A program made the position numbers and the translations under genes. Positions 1 through 6,659 of a stretch of DNA of 12,356 bases are shown here, one piece after another (the first letter of the stretch is position 1; the number at the start of each line of letters is the position of its first letter). The DNA is taken from positions 1-12,356 of the forward strand of contig CANGMU010000049.1 of the NCBI GenBank assembly GCA_947454665.1, read 5' to 3'. The notes under the pieces are model-generated. The model was not told where the DNA came from. It saw nothing but the letters and a program-made list of their open reading frames with translations, and ran no database searches. The DNA is from Pseudomonadota bacterium. Its GTDB lineage: Bacteria; Pseudomonadota; Gammaproteobacteria; Steroidobacterales; Steroidobacteraceae.

Positions 1-78
1 GAAATGATCAACCTGCGGCTGCGCGCGCTGTTGGCGCGCAGGCACGAAGAAGCCAAGCACCATCCCGATCACCACTGA
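1..78 (+). CDS. C-terminal end of an upstream gene (partial)
   Basis: The frame starting at base 1 is open from the window edge to a TGA at 76-78 and encodes 25 residues, rich in Leu and Arg and ending in a His-rich tail (HHPDHH). Its stop lies 15 bp before the permease start on the same strand, so the two are probably co-transcribed. Too little is present to assign a family. The 'INLRLRALLARR' stretch followed by a charged tail reminds me of the end of a membrane protein such as a TerC-family protein, but this is a guess. It could also be a chance open frame. Bases 19-26 and 34-41 form a perfect 8-bp inverted repeat, which I attribute to Leu/Ala/Arg codon use. Confidence 0.4.
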   Translation, partial: EMINLRLRALLARRHEEAKHHPDHH

Positions 79-93
79 CTGGGGCGTTCCACC

Positions 94-1542
94 ATGACCT
101 GGCGCACGAAGCCGCTGAGCCTGATCCTCGAGACTGCCGAGAAGCGCGCGCTGAAGCGCCAACTGGGTCTCTGGTCCCTCACTACGCTGGGTATCGGAGC
201 CGTCATCGGCACCGGGATCTTCGTGCTCACCGCAGTGGCCGCCAACAAGGCCGGCCCGGGCATGATGTGGTCCTTCGTCATCGCCGCCGTGGTCTGCCTG
301 CTGACGGCGCTCATCTACGCCGAGATTGCTTCGATGGTGCCGGTCTCCGGCTCCGCCTACACGTACTCCTACGCCGTGCTCGGTGAGCTCGTGGCCTGGA
401 TGGTCGGGTGGGCGTTGATCCTTGAATACGCGGTGGCCGCGGGCGCGGTCGCTGTCGGCTGGTCCGGCTACATCAATGGTTTCCTGCAAAGCGTGGGCTA
501 CGGGCTGCCTCCCGCGCTGACCGCCGGCCCGGCTGACACCGTCACCTTGGCCGATGGGACGAAGGTCGCCGGTGCCTTCAACCTGCTGGCCTTCCTTGTT
601 GCCGCCTTCGTGACGTGGCTGCTCGTGATCGGCACCTCGCGCAGTGCGAAGTTCACGGCCGTACTCGTGGTCGTGAAGATCGTGGCCCTTTCGGTGTTCA
701 TCGCGATCGCGCTGCCCGCCGTGAGCCATGTGAACTTCGAACCGATGCTGCCGAACGGCTGGGGCACGCCCCTGTCGGGCGTCGGCGTGCTGGGTGCCGC
801 GGCGTCGATCTTCTTCGCTTATGTCGGTTTCGATGCGGTGTCGACGGCCGCCGAGGAAACCGAGAACCCGCAGCGGAACGTGCCGCTGGGCCTGATCGGC
901 TCGCTCGTCGTCTGCACGATCTTCTACCTGCTCGTGGCTTATGCGGCGACCGGCGCCGTCGGTGCGCAGCCGGGCGGCCCGCTGTCGGAATCGAAGGAGC
1001 CGCTGGCCTTCGTGTTGCGCCACCTTGGCTGGCCGCAGGTCGGCAACTGGGTGGCCGCTGCGGCGATCATCGCGCTGCCGTCGGTCGTGTTGATGATGAT
1101 GTTCGGGCAGACGCGCATCCTGTTCACGATGGCGCGTGATGGCCTGATGCCGGCGGCCTTCGCGCGCATCCATCCGCGTTTCCACACGCCGCACGTGGTC
1201 ACGATGGCCACCGGTCTGTTGGTGGCGCTGTTCGCCGCGATGTTCCCAGTGGGCGCGCTGGCCGACATCTCGAATTCGGGCACACTGTTCGCGTTCTTCG
1301 TCGTTGCGCTGGGCGTGATGGTGCTGCGGCGGACGCAGCCGGACCATCCGCGCACGTTCCGCACGCCGTTCATCTGGGTGGTCGGCCCGCTGGCGATGGC
1401 GGGCTGTGCGCTGCTGTTCGTGAGCCTGGGTGGCTACACGATCAAGCTGTTCTTCGCGTGGGCCGTGATCGGCCTTGCCGTCTACGCGCTGTACGGTCGG
1501 CACCGTTCGCACCTGGCGAACGGCACCACCCACGGGGACTGA
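94..1542 (+). CDS. APC superfamily amino-acid permease (cationic amino-acid transporter type)
   Basis: 482 residues, predicted to be an inner-membrane, proton-coupled amino-acid transporter with about 12 helices. The family signature GIGAVIGTGIF sits at residues 33-43 in the first helix. The conserved helix 6/loop block FFAYVGFDAVSTAAEETENP lies at about 240-259, and GQTRILFTMARDGLMP at 338-353. All three are typical of the CAT branch (YfnA-like and eukaryotic CAT-like). The N-terminus (RTKP...LKRQLG before helix 1) also fits that branch, which supports the ATG at 94. A weak purine-rich element, GGGGCG, lies 7 bp upstream. The substrate cannot be read from sequence; CAT members carry Lys/Arg/His or branched-chain amino acids. 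The gene converges on suhB with only 3 bp between stop codons. Confidence 0.92.
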   Translation: MTWRTKPLSLILETAEKRALKRQLGLWSLTTLGIGAVIGTGIFVLTAVAANKAGPGMMWSFVIAAVVCLLTALIYAEIASMVPVSGSAYTYSYAVLGELVAWMVGWALILEYAVAAGAVAVGWSGYINGFLQSVGYGLPPALTAGPADTVTLADGTKVAGAFNLLAFLVAAFVTWLLVIGTSRSAKFTAVLVVVKIVALSVFIAIALPAVSHVNFEPMLPNGWGTPLSGVGVLGAAASIFFAYVGFDAVSTAAEETENPQRNVPLGLIGSLVVCTIFYLLVAYAATGAVGAQPGGPLSESKEPLAFVLRHLGWPQVGNWVAAAAIIALPSVVLMMMFGQTRILFTMARDGLMPAAFARIHPRFHTPHVVTMATGLLVALFAAMFPVGALADISNSGTLFAFFVVALGVMVLRRTQPDHPRTFRTPFIWVVGPLAMAGCALLFVSLGGYTIKLFFAWAVIGLAVYALYGRHRSHLANGTTHGD

Positions 1543-1545
1543 CGG

Positions 1546-2370
1546 TCAGCTCGCCGGGGCCGGCGGCGGCGCGCCTTCGCGCAGTTCTGCCGGCAGATGG
1601 GGAGCGATCGCTTCCACCAGCTGCATGAACACGCGCGGGTTGCCCGCGACGATGTTGCCGTTCTGCTTGTACTCGGCGCCATCCAGCGTGCCGACAAGGC
1701 CACCGGCCTCGCGGATCAGCAGCGTGCCGGCGGCCGTGTCCCAGGCCTTCAGGCCGATCTCGAAGAAGCCATCAGTCCGACCGGCCGCCACGTAGGCGAG
1801 GTCCAGCGAGGCCGCGCCCGGGCGGCGCACGCCGGCGGCGGTCTGCATGACCGACTTCAGCATGCCCATGTAGGGGTCGAGGAAGTGCAGGTTTTCCCGG
1901 TAAGGGAAGCCCGTGCCGATCAACGCGCCCTGCAGCGTGCGCTGCTTGCTGACGCGCAGGCGTCGGTTCTCGAGGTAGGCGCCGCTGCCCCGCGACGCGG
2001 TGAAGATTTCCTGCCGCATCGGGTCATAGATCACCGCGTGTTCGATCTGGTCCCGCACCTGGCAGGCGATCGAAACCGCGAACTGCGGGAAGCCATGCAT
2101 GAAATTCGTCGTGCCATCGAGCGGATCGATGATCCAGGTCGTGTCGGCGTTGCCGAAGGCGCCGCTTTCCTCGGCGAGGAAGGCGTGGTGCGGATAGGCC
2201 GTGCGCAGGATGCCGATGATCTCGGCCTCCGCGGCGTGGTCGATGTTCGTGACGAAGTCGTTGAGCCCCTTGGCGGTGGACTCGACGCCCTCGAAGCGGG
2301 CCATGGCACGGGCGATGGTCTCGCCGGCCTTGCGGGCCGCGCGCACGGCGGTATTGACGAATGGGTGCAT
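1546..2370 (-). CDS. suhB: Inositol-1-monophosphatase family protein SuhB
   Basis: 274 residues, close to the usual 260-275. The Mg-dependent phosphatase signatures are intact: AEESG at 66-70, the metal-binding IDPLDGTTNF at 81-90 (Asp82, Asp85), and the C-terminal KAWDTAAGTLLIREAGG at 208-224 (Asp211). In enterobacteria SuhB hydrolyses myo-inositol-1-phosphate in vitro, and it also joins the rRNA antitermination complex with NusA, supporting rRNA folding. The divergent pairing with trmJ is the conserved gammaproteobacterial arrangement and supports the SuhB name over other IMPase paralogues. The last 15 or so residues are Pro/Ala-rich and probably disordered. No clear Shine-Dalgarno sequence precedes the ATG. 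The start is well placed because the family begins 'MHPFVNTAVRAARKAG'. Confidence 0.95.
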   Translation of the reverse strand: MHPFVNTAVRAARKAGETIARAMARFEGVESTAKGLNDFVTNIDHAAEAEIIGILRTAYPHHAFLAEESGAFGNADTTWIIDPLDGTTNFMHGFPQFAVSIACQVRDQIEHAVIYDPMRQEIFTASRGSGAYLENRRLRVSKQRTLQGALIGTGFPYRENLHFLDPYMGMLKSVMQTAAGVRRPGAASLDLAYVAAGRTDGFFEIGLKAWDTAAGTLLIREAGGLVGTLDGAEYKQNGNIVAGNPRVFMQLVEAIAPHLPAELREGAPPPAPAS

Positions 2371-2445
2371 GCTAAAGAACCAGAGCCCGGCGATGCGGGG
2401 ATACGCCTAGAATACCAGATCCCCCGTTCACCTCTTCCAGCGCCG
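2371..2445. promoter_or_regulatory. Divergent suhB/trmJ promoter region with overlapping -10 elements
   Basis: This 75-bp gap separates the divergent starts of suhB and trmJ and is the only obvious place for both promoters. On the plus strand TAGAAT at 2408-2413 is a good -10 candidate, implying a leader of about 25 nt for trmJ. On the minus strand the same DNA, read over 2417-2409, gives TGGTATTCT, an extended -10 with the TGn motif, implying a leader of about 30 nt for suhB. No convincing -35 hexamer is seen at 16-18 bp in either direction. The two -10 boxes overlap, so the two promoters would compete for polymerase. This is motif reading only. Confidence 0.5.
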
Positions 2446-3219
2446 ATGCCCCAGAGTCCGCCCCCGCCGATTTCCCTGCGATTCGTGCTGATCGACACGA
2501 GCCACCCCGGCAACATCGGGGCCGTGGCGCGTGCGATGAAGAACATGGCACTGGCGGACCTGGTGCTTGTGAACCCCAGGCAGTTCCCGGATCCGGAAGC
2601 CACCGCGCGGGCCTCCGGGGCGGATGACGTCCTGGAGCGCGCGCGCGTCGTGTCGACGCTCGCCGAGGCACTCGAAGGCTGCGGCTTCGTGATGGCCACG
2701 ACGGCCCGCGAACGCGACCAGGTGTTCCGCGTTTATGAAGTCCGCGAAGCCGCGCTGCGCCTCGTCGACGAGGCCCGTTCCGCCGCGACGGCGGGCCATA
2801 GCGTGGCGGTGTTGTTCGGCACGGAACGCTTCGGCCTGACGAACGAACAGCTGCAGGCCGCGCATGCGCTGCTGCGCATCCCGGCCAATCCCGAGTACGA
2901 GTCGCTGAACATCGCGATGGCTGCGCAGCTGATCGGCTACGAGATCCTGATGGCGCGGCGCGGTGCGGCAGGCGTGGCCGCCGTGCCCCGCGAGGTGCCG
3001 CTGGCCGAAGCCGCGGCCATGGAGCGGTTGTATGTCCATTTGCAGGAAGTCATGGACGAGGTCGACTTCCGCGACCGCACCCAGAGCGGCATCCGGCTCA
3101 TGAACCGCATCCGCCGCTTCCTGAACCGGGCGGAGCTGGACGTCAACGAAGTGAATATCCTGCGCGGCTTCCTGACCTGCGTGCAGAACCGCCGGCGCAT
3201 GGCCGGCTCGCCCCGGTGA
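2446..3219 (+). CDS. trmJ: tRNA (cytidine/uridine-32-2'-O)-methyltransferase TrmJ
   Basis: 257 residues, the usual size. SPOUT-class (knotted SpoU/TrmH fold) methyltransferase that uses SAM to methylate the ribose of nucleotide 32 in the tRNA anticodon loop. Motif 1, TSHPGNIGAVARAMKNM, lies at 18-34 with the catalytic-type Asn/Arg. Motif 2, VLFGTERFGLTNEQL, lies at 122-136. Motif 3, IPANPEYESLNIAMAAQLIGYE, begins at 145 and forms the SAM-binding knot. A helical C-terminal extension (about 185-250) is typical of TrmJ. The frame is open far upstream across suhB, but homology starts only at ISLRFVLIDTSHPGN, so I chose the ATG at 2446. No clear ribosome-binding site is seen. The TGA overlaps the GTG of the next gene by 4 bp, where iscR would normally lie. 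Confidence 0.95.
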   Translation: MPQSPPPPISLRFVLIDTSHPGNIGAVARAMKNMALADLVLVNPRQFPDPEATARASGADDVLERARVVSTLAEALEGCGFVMATTARERDQVFRVYEVREAALRLVDEARSAATAGHSVAVLFGTERFGLTNEQLQAAHALLRIPANPEYESLNIAMAAQLIGYEILMARRGAAGVAAVPREVPLAEAAAMERLYVHLQEVMDEVDFRDRTQSGIRLMNRIRRFLNRAELDVNEVNILRGFLTCVQNRRRMAGSPR

Positions 3220-4691
3220 CCGCCGAACCGGTCTACCTGGACCACGCGGCAACGACGCCGGTAGATCCGCGCGTTGCCGCCCTGGTCTCGGCGCTGATGG
3301 CTGCCCCACCGGGGAATCCGGGCTCGAGCCATGCACCCGGCCGCCGGGCCGCGGCCCAGGTCGATGCCGCCAGAGCCCAGGTGGCCGCGCTGGTGAACGC
3401 CGTACCCGAGCAGGTCGTCTTCACCTCGGGGGCCACGGAGGCGGACAACCTCGCCATCCTGGGCCACCTGCGTGGCCTGCCGGCCGCACGTCGCGCGGGT
3501 GCCGAAGTCATCACCCTCGCCACCGAGCACAAGGCCGTGCTCACGCCTGTACGCAAGCTGGAACACGAGGGATACACCGCGCGCATCTTGACGCCCGGTC
3601 ACACCGGTCGGCTCGCGCCCAGTCAATTGGAGGCGGCTATTACGCCCGCGACGGCGCTGGTGTCGGTGCTGCACGTGAACAACGAAACGGGTGTCGTCCA
3701 GGACATCGCGGGGATTGCTGCGCTTTGCGCGGCGCGCGGGATCGCGCTGCACGTGGACGCCGCACAGTCCGCCGCCTGGCTGCCGATCGACATGGCCGGC
3801 ATCGATTACCTCTCGTTGAGTGGCCACAAGCTCGGCGGACCGCCGGGCGTGGGCGCTCTGGTCATCGCGCCGCGTCGCCGCGCCACGCTCGAGCCGCTGG
3901 TCGTGGGTGGCGGGCAGGAGCGGGGGCTGCGCGCCGGGACGCTGCCCGTGCCGCTGGTGGCGGGCTTCGGCCTGGCATGCGAGTTGGTCCGTGCCGACCG
4001 CGAGGCCGCCTCGAACCGTGTCGCGGCGCTGCGCGATCGCCTCCACGCGGCGCTGGAAACCCTGCCGGGGGTACTGTTCAACGGCGACCGCGAGTATCGA
4101 TCGCCGGCGATCCTGAACCTGTCCTTCGAGGGCGTGGAGGGTGAGGCGCTGGTCACCGCGCTGCCGGGCCTGGCCCTTTCCACGGGCTCGGCCTGCGACT
4201 CCGCGACTGGCGAGCCGTCCTTCGTGCTGCGGGCCTTGGGCCGTGACACGCAGCTGGCACAGGCGTCGTTGCGGTTCAGCCTGGGTCGCGGCACCACGGC
4301 CACGGAGATCGACATCGCAGTCGCCGCGGTGGGGCAGGCCGTGGCGCAACTGCGCGCGCAGTCGCCGGACCGGCCCCTGCCCGTGGCGGACTGGCAGGCC
4401 GCCGGTGACGACATCCGCGTTGGGGAGGCCGGTGCCGTGCGGCTGGGAACCTGGGTCCGCCTGCTGCTTTGCATCAGGCAGAGCCGGATCGAAGGCGCGC
4501 GCTTCCAGGCCTATGGCTGCCCCCACGTGCTGGCCGTCTGCGAGCGATTGGTTGTTGCGCTGCGGGGCCTTCCCGTCGAGGCACCGCAGCCCGGCACGCC
4601 GGAAGACTGGCGCCAGGCCGTCGACGCGCCGGTTGAAAAGCTCGGCAGGATCCTCATCATCGAAGATGCCCTGCGCGCCGCGCGGGCTTGA
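3216..4691 (+). CDS. iscS: Cysteine desulfurase (IscS type) fused to a degenerate IscU-like domain
   Basis: 491 residues against about 404 for IscS. Residues 1-383 form a complete group-I PLP-dependent cysteine desulfurase: SGATEADN 71-78, catalytic-type His105 in TEHKAVL, HVNNETG 153-159, HVDAAQ with Asp181/Gln184, PLP-binding Lys205 in SLSGHKLGG, GGGQERGLRAGT 231-242, and the sulfur-carrying Cys327 in STGSACDSATGEPS. It should convert Cys to Ala plus an enzyme persulfide. Residues about 400-491 resemble IscU/NifU-N: IEGARFQAYGC matches the IscU region ending in Cys63 (here Cys435), and ILIIEDALRAA matches the C-terminal SILAEDAIKAA. By alignment, IscU Cys37 becomes Leu410, Asp39 becomes Thr412 and Cys106 becomes Arg478, so normal 2Fe-2S scaffolding is doubtful. 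The GTG start overlaps the trmJ stop by 4 bp. The desulfurase call is firm; the IscU-like call is by eye. Confidence 0.9.
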   Translation: MTAEPVYLDHAATTPVDPRVAALVSALMAAPPGNPGSSHAPGRRAAAQVDAARAQVAALVNAVPEQVVFTSGATEADNLAILGHLRGLPAARRAGAEVITLATEHKAVLTPVRKLEHEGYTARILTPGHTGRLAPSQLEAAITPATALVSVLHVNNETGVVQDIAGIAALCAARGIALHVDAAQSAAWLPIDMAGIDYLSLSGHKLGGPPGVGALVIAPRRRATLEPLVVGGGQERGLRAGTLPVPLVAGFGLACELVRADREAASNRVAALRDRLHAALETLPGVLFNGDREYRSPAILNLSFEGVEGEALVTALPGLALSTGSACDSATGEPSFVLRALGRDTQLAQASLRFSLGRGTTATEIDIAVAAVGQAVAQLRAQSPDRPLPVADWQAAGDDIRVGEAGAVRLGTWVRLLLCIRQSRIEGARFQAYGCPHVLAVCERLVVALRGLPVEAPQPGTPEDWRQAVDAPVEKLGRILIIEDALRAARA

Positions 4692-4705
4692 TTTACGGTA
4701 CCGAC

Positions 4706-5029
4706 ATGAGCATCCACCTGACTGATTCCGCCGCCGACCGCGTCCGCCAACATCTCGTGAAGCGGGGCAAGGGGCTGGGGCTGCGCCTGGGCGTCCGCAA
4801 GACCGGCTGCTCGGGGTTCGCTTATGTCATCGACTACGCCGACGAGGCGGGCGCCGCGGACCTCGTTTTCGAGGAGCGGGGCGTTAAGGTCTTCGTCGAC
4901 CCGGACAGCCTGCCGTTGATCGATGGCACGACTGTCGACTTCGTCCGGCAGGGCCTCAACGAGGCCTTCCGCTTCCAGAACCCCAACGTGACCGGGGAAT
5001 GCGGCTGCGGCGAGAGCTTCAACGTCTGA
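4706..5029 (+). CDS. iscA: A-type iron-sulfur carrier IscA
   Basis: 107 residues, exactly the length of typical IscA. A-type carrier that binds Fe or Fe-S clusters and passes them, mainly as 4Fe-4S, to client enzymes in the cytoplasm. All three conserved ligands are present: Cys35 in GVRKTGCSGFAY, and Cys99 and Cys101 in GECGCGESF near the C-terminus. The LPLIDGTTVDFV block at 69-80 is also typical. The ATG at 4706 is preferred over an in-frame TTG at 4688, because MSIHLTDSAADRV matches the family N-terminus. The gene starts 14 bp after the desulfurase stop, so it is co-transcribed with it. IscA versus the close relatives ErpA or SufA is decided by position in the remnant isc locus rather than by sequence. 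No hscB, hscA, fdx or iscX follows. Confidence 0.92.
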   Translation: MSIHLTDSAADRVRQHLVKRGKGLGLRLGVRKTGCSGFAYVIDYADEAGAADLVFEERGVKVFVDPDSLPLIDGTTVDFVRQGLNEAFRFQNPNVTGECGCGESFNV

Positions 5030-5097
5030 AGGCCCGGCAATTGCTGCCCCGGAAAGGGTAGAATCAAGGGCTTTTCCTCAAGGTGGAGTCCTGTCCC
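5030..5097 (+). promoter_or_regulatory. Intergenic region with probable ndk promoter
   Basis: This is a 68-bp gap between the iscA stop and the ndk ATG. TAGAAT at 5059-5064 is a good -10 candidate, and the same hexamer occurs ahead of trmJ. It would start transcription near 5071 and give a leader of about 27 nt. No proper -35 hexamer is seen at 16-18 bp; TTGCTG at 5041 is only 12 bp away. No U-tracted hairpin is visible, so read-through from iscA is likely, with this promoter adding ndk-rlmN transcription. Confidence 0.4.
5081..5088 (+). promoter_or_regulatory. Ribosome-binding site of ndk
   Basis: AGGTGGAG lies 9 bp before the ATG at 5098. It settles the start: an alternative in-frame GTG at 5083 falls inside this Shine-Dalgarno element and would add residues not seen in the family. 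Confidence 0.7.
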
Positions 5098-5523
5098 ATG
5101 GCGCTCGAGCGCACTTTTTCGATCGTTAAGCCCGACGGCGTTGCCCGCAACCTGATCGGTGAGGTCTACCGTCGCTTCGAGGCCGCCGGCCTCAAGATCG
5201 TGGCCTCCAAGCTCACGCATCTGTCGAAGGCGGAAGCCGAAGGCTTCTATGCCGTGCACAAGGCGCGTCCGTTCTTCAACGACCTCGTGGCCTACATGAT
5301 TTCCGGCCCGGTGATGTTGCAGGTCCTGGAAGGCGAGAACGCCGTCCTCAAGAATCGCGAGATCATGGGTGCCACGGACCCGAAGAAGGCCGACAAGGGC
5401 ACGATCCGCGCCGACCTCGCCGAGAGCATCGAGGCGAACACCGTGCACGGTTCGGACTCGGCCGAGAACGCCGCGATCGAGATCGCGTACTTCTTCGCCC
5501 AGACGGAAATCCACACCCGCTGA
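5098..5523 (+). CDS. ndk: Nucleoside diphosphate kinase
   Basis: 141 residues, the standard bacterial length. Transfers the gamma-phosphate of ATP to other NDPs through a phospho-histidine, balancing (d)NTP pools in the cytoplasm. The start MALERTFSIVKPDGVARNLIG is the canonical N-terminus, with the nucleotide-binding Lys11. The active-site signature NTVHGSDS carries the phosphorylated His117, and GATDPKKADKGTIRADL at 91-107 is the conserved nucleotide-contacting region. The position between the isc remnant and rlmN is the conserved gammaproteobacterial context. It has the strongest ribosome-binding site of the window, consistent with high expression. Confidence 0.97.
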   Translation: MALERTFSIVKPDGVARNLIGEVYRRFEAAGLKIVASKLTHLSKAEAEGFYAVHKARPFFNDLVAYMISGPVMLQVLEGENAVLKNREIMGATDPKKADKGTIRADLAESIEANTVHGSDSAENAAIEIAYFFAQTEIHTR

Positions 5524-5529
5524 AGCGGG
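5516..5529 (+). other. Short hairpin spanning the ndk stop codon
   Basis: CCCGC (5516-5520) and GCGGG (5525-5529) can pair as a perfect 5-bp G+C stem, with the loop TGAA that includes the stop codon. No T-run follows, so it is not a standard intrinsic terminator, and rlmN begins only 11 bp later. It may modestly influence coupling or RNA stability, or be coincidental in GC-rich DNA. Confidence 0.25.
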
Positions 5530-5540
5530 CGTGAGATGAC

Positions 5541-6659
5541 GTGACCGACACCCGCGTCAACCTGCTCGGCCTGACACGCCCCGAGCTCGAGGCCTGGATC
5601 CTCGAGCGCGGCGGCAAGTCATTCCGCGCGCGTCAGCTGTTCCATTGGCTGTACAAGCGTGGCGAGACGGATTTCGACGCGATGACGGACCTGGCCAAGG
5701 CCTTCCGCGAACAGCTGAAGGCCGAGGCCTGCGTCACCTTGCCGGAGGTCGTCACCCGGCAGGATTCGACCGACGGCACGATCAAGTGGATGCTGCGCGC
5801 GGACAACGCGCAGGGCTTCGAGATGGTCTACATCCCGGACGCCGAGCGCGCCACGCTGTGCATTTCCTCCCAGGTCGGCTGTGCCATGGACTGCAGCTTC
5901 TGCTCCACGGCGCAGCAGGGCTTCAACCGCAACCTGACCGCCGCGGAGATCGTGGGGCAGGTGTTCCTCGCGCAGAAGGAACTCGGCTTCAAGGCCGGCG
6001 ACGACCGCATGATCAGCAACATCGTGCTGATGGGCATGGGCGAGCCGCTCGCGAATTTTCGCAACGTCGTGCCCGCGACGCGCATCCTGCTCGATGACCT
6101 CGGCTTCGATTTCTCCCGCCGCCGGCTGACGCTCTCCACGAGCGGGCTGGTGCCGCAGATGTACAAGCTCGCCGAGGAAAGCAACGTCGCGCTTGCCGTG
6201 TCGCTGCATGCCCCGGACGATGAATTGCGCAGCCAGCTGGTGCCGATCAACAAGCGCCACAACATCGCCGAGCTGCTGGATGCCTGCTGGCATTACATCG
6301 ACGAACAGAATGGCCGCAGCGTCACGTTCGAATACGTGATGCTCGATGGCATCAACGATTCCCCCGCCCAGGCGCGCGCGCTGGCGCGGCTGCTGAAGGG
6401 CCACCCGGCCAAGGTGAACCTGATCCCCTTCAATCCCTTCCCCGGTTCGCCGTATCGCCGCTCCAAGCCCGAGGCCATCAAGGCCTTCCTCGACCAGGTG
6501 CTCAAGGGCGGCGTCATGGCGACCGTCCGTCGCACGCGCGGTGATGACATCGACGCGGCCTGCGGCCAGCTCGTGGGCAAGGTCATCGACCGCACGACCG
6601 TGCGCCTCGGTTCCAAGCGCATCGGTGTCGTGGCCGAAGGCACCGAGGTCCGCGCGTGA
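5541..6659 (+). CDS. rlmN: Dual-specificity 23S rRNA A2503 / tRNA A37 C2-methyltransferase RlmN
   Basis: 372 residues; E. coli RlmN has 384. Radical-SAM enzyme that installs m2A at A2503 of 23S rRNA and at A37 of some tRNAs by a methyl-cysteine ping-pong mechanism. The 4Fe-4S-binding CxxxCxxC is at Cys114, Cys118 and Cys121 in GCAMDCSFCSTAQQGF. GMGEPLAN at 165-172 is the SAM-binding GGE-like motif. RRTRGDDIDAACGQL near the C-terminus carries Cys341, the family's methyl-accepting cysteine. The start is GTG at 5541, because upstream ATG and GTG codons in the gap run straight into stops. It needs a 4Fe-4S cluster, a plausible client of the adjacent cysteine desulfurase and IscA. Its TGA overlaps the next GTG by 4 bp. 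Confidence 0.97.
   Translation: MTDTRVNLLGLTRPELEAWILERGGKSFRARQLFHWLYKRGETDFDAMTDLAKAFREQLKAEACVTLPEVVTRQDSTDGTIKWMLRADNAQGFEMVYIPDAERATLCISSQVGCAMDCSFCSTAQQGFNRNLTAAEIVGQVFLAQKELGFKAGDDRMISNIVLMGMGEPLANFRNVVPATRILLDDLGFDFSRRRLTLSTSGLVPQMYKLAEESNVALAVSLHAPDDELRSQLVPINKRHNIAELLDACWHYIDEQNGRSVTFEYVMLDGINDSPAQARALARLLKGHPAKVNLIPFNPFPGSPYRRSKPEAIKAFLDQVLKGGVMATVRRTRGDDIDAACGQLVGKVIDRTTVRLGSKRIGVVAEGTEVRA

Noticed and set aside
19..41. 8-bp perfect inverted repeat (19-26 with 34-41, 7-base loop) considered as a terminator
   Set aside because: It lies inside the open frame of the upstream gene, about 35 bp before its stop, and has no T-run. It is made of alternating GC from Arg/Ala/Leu codons.
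1597..2445. Upstream extension of the trmJ reading frame across suhB
   Set aside because: The extra 280 or so residues are the antisense of suhB. TrmJ homology starts at the ATG at 2446.
2937..4526. Long minus-strand open frame across the end of trmJ and the desulfurase
   Set aside because: Antisense to two well-supported genes; Gln/Arg/Gly-rich composition typical of reverse-strand translation of GC-rich genes.
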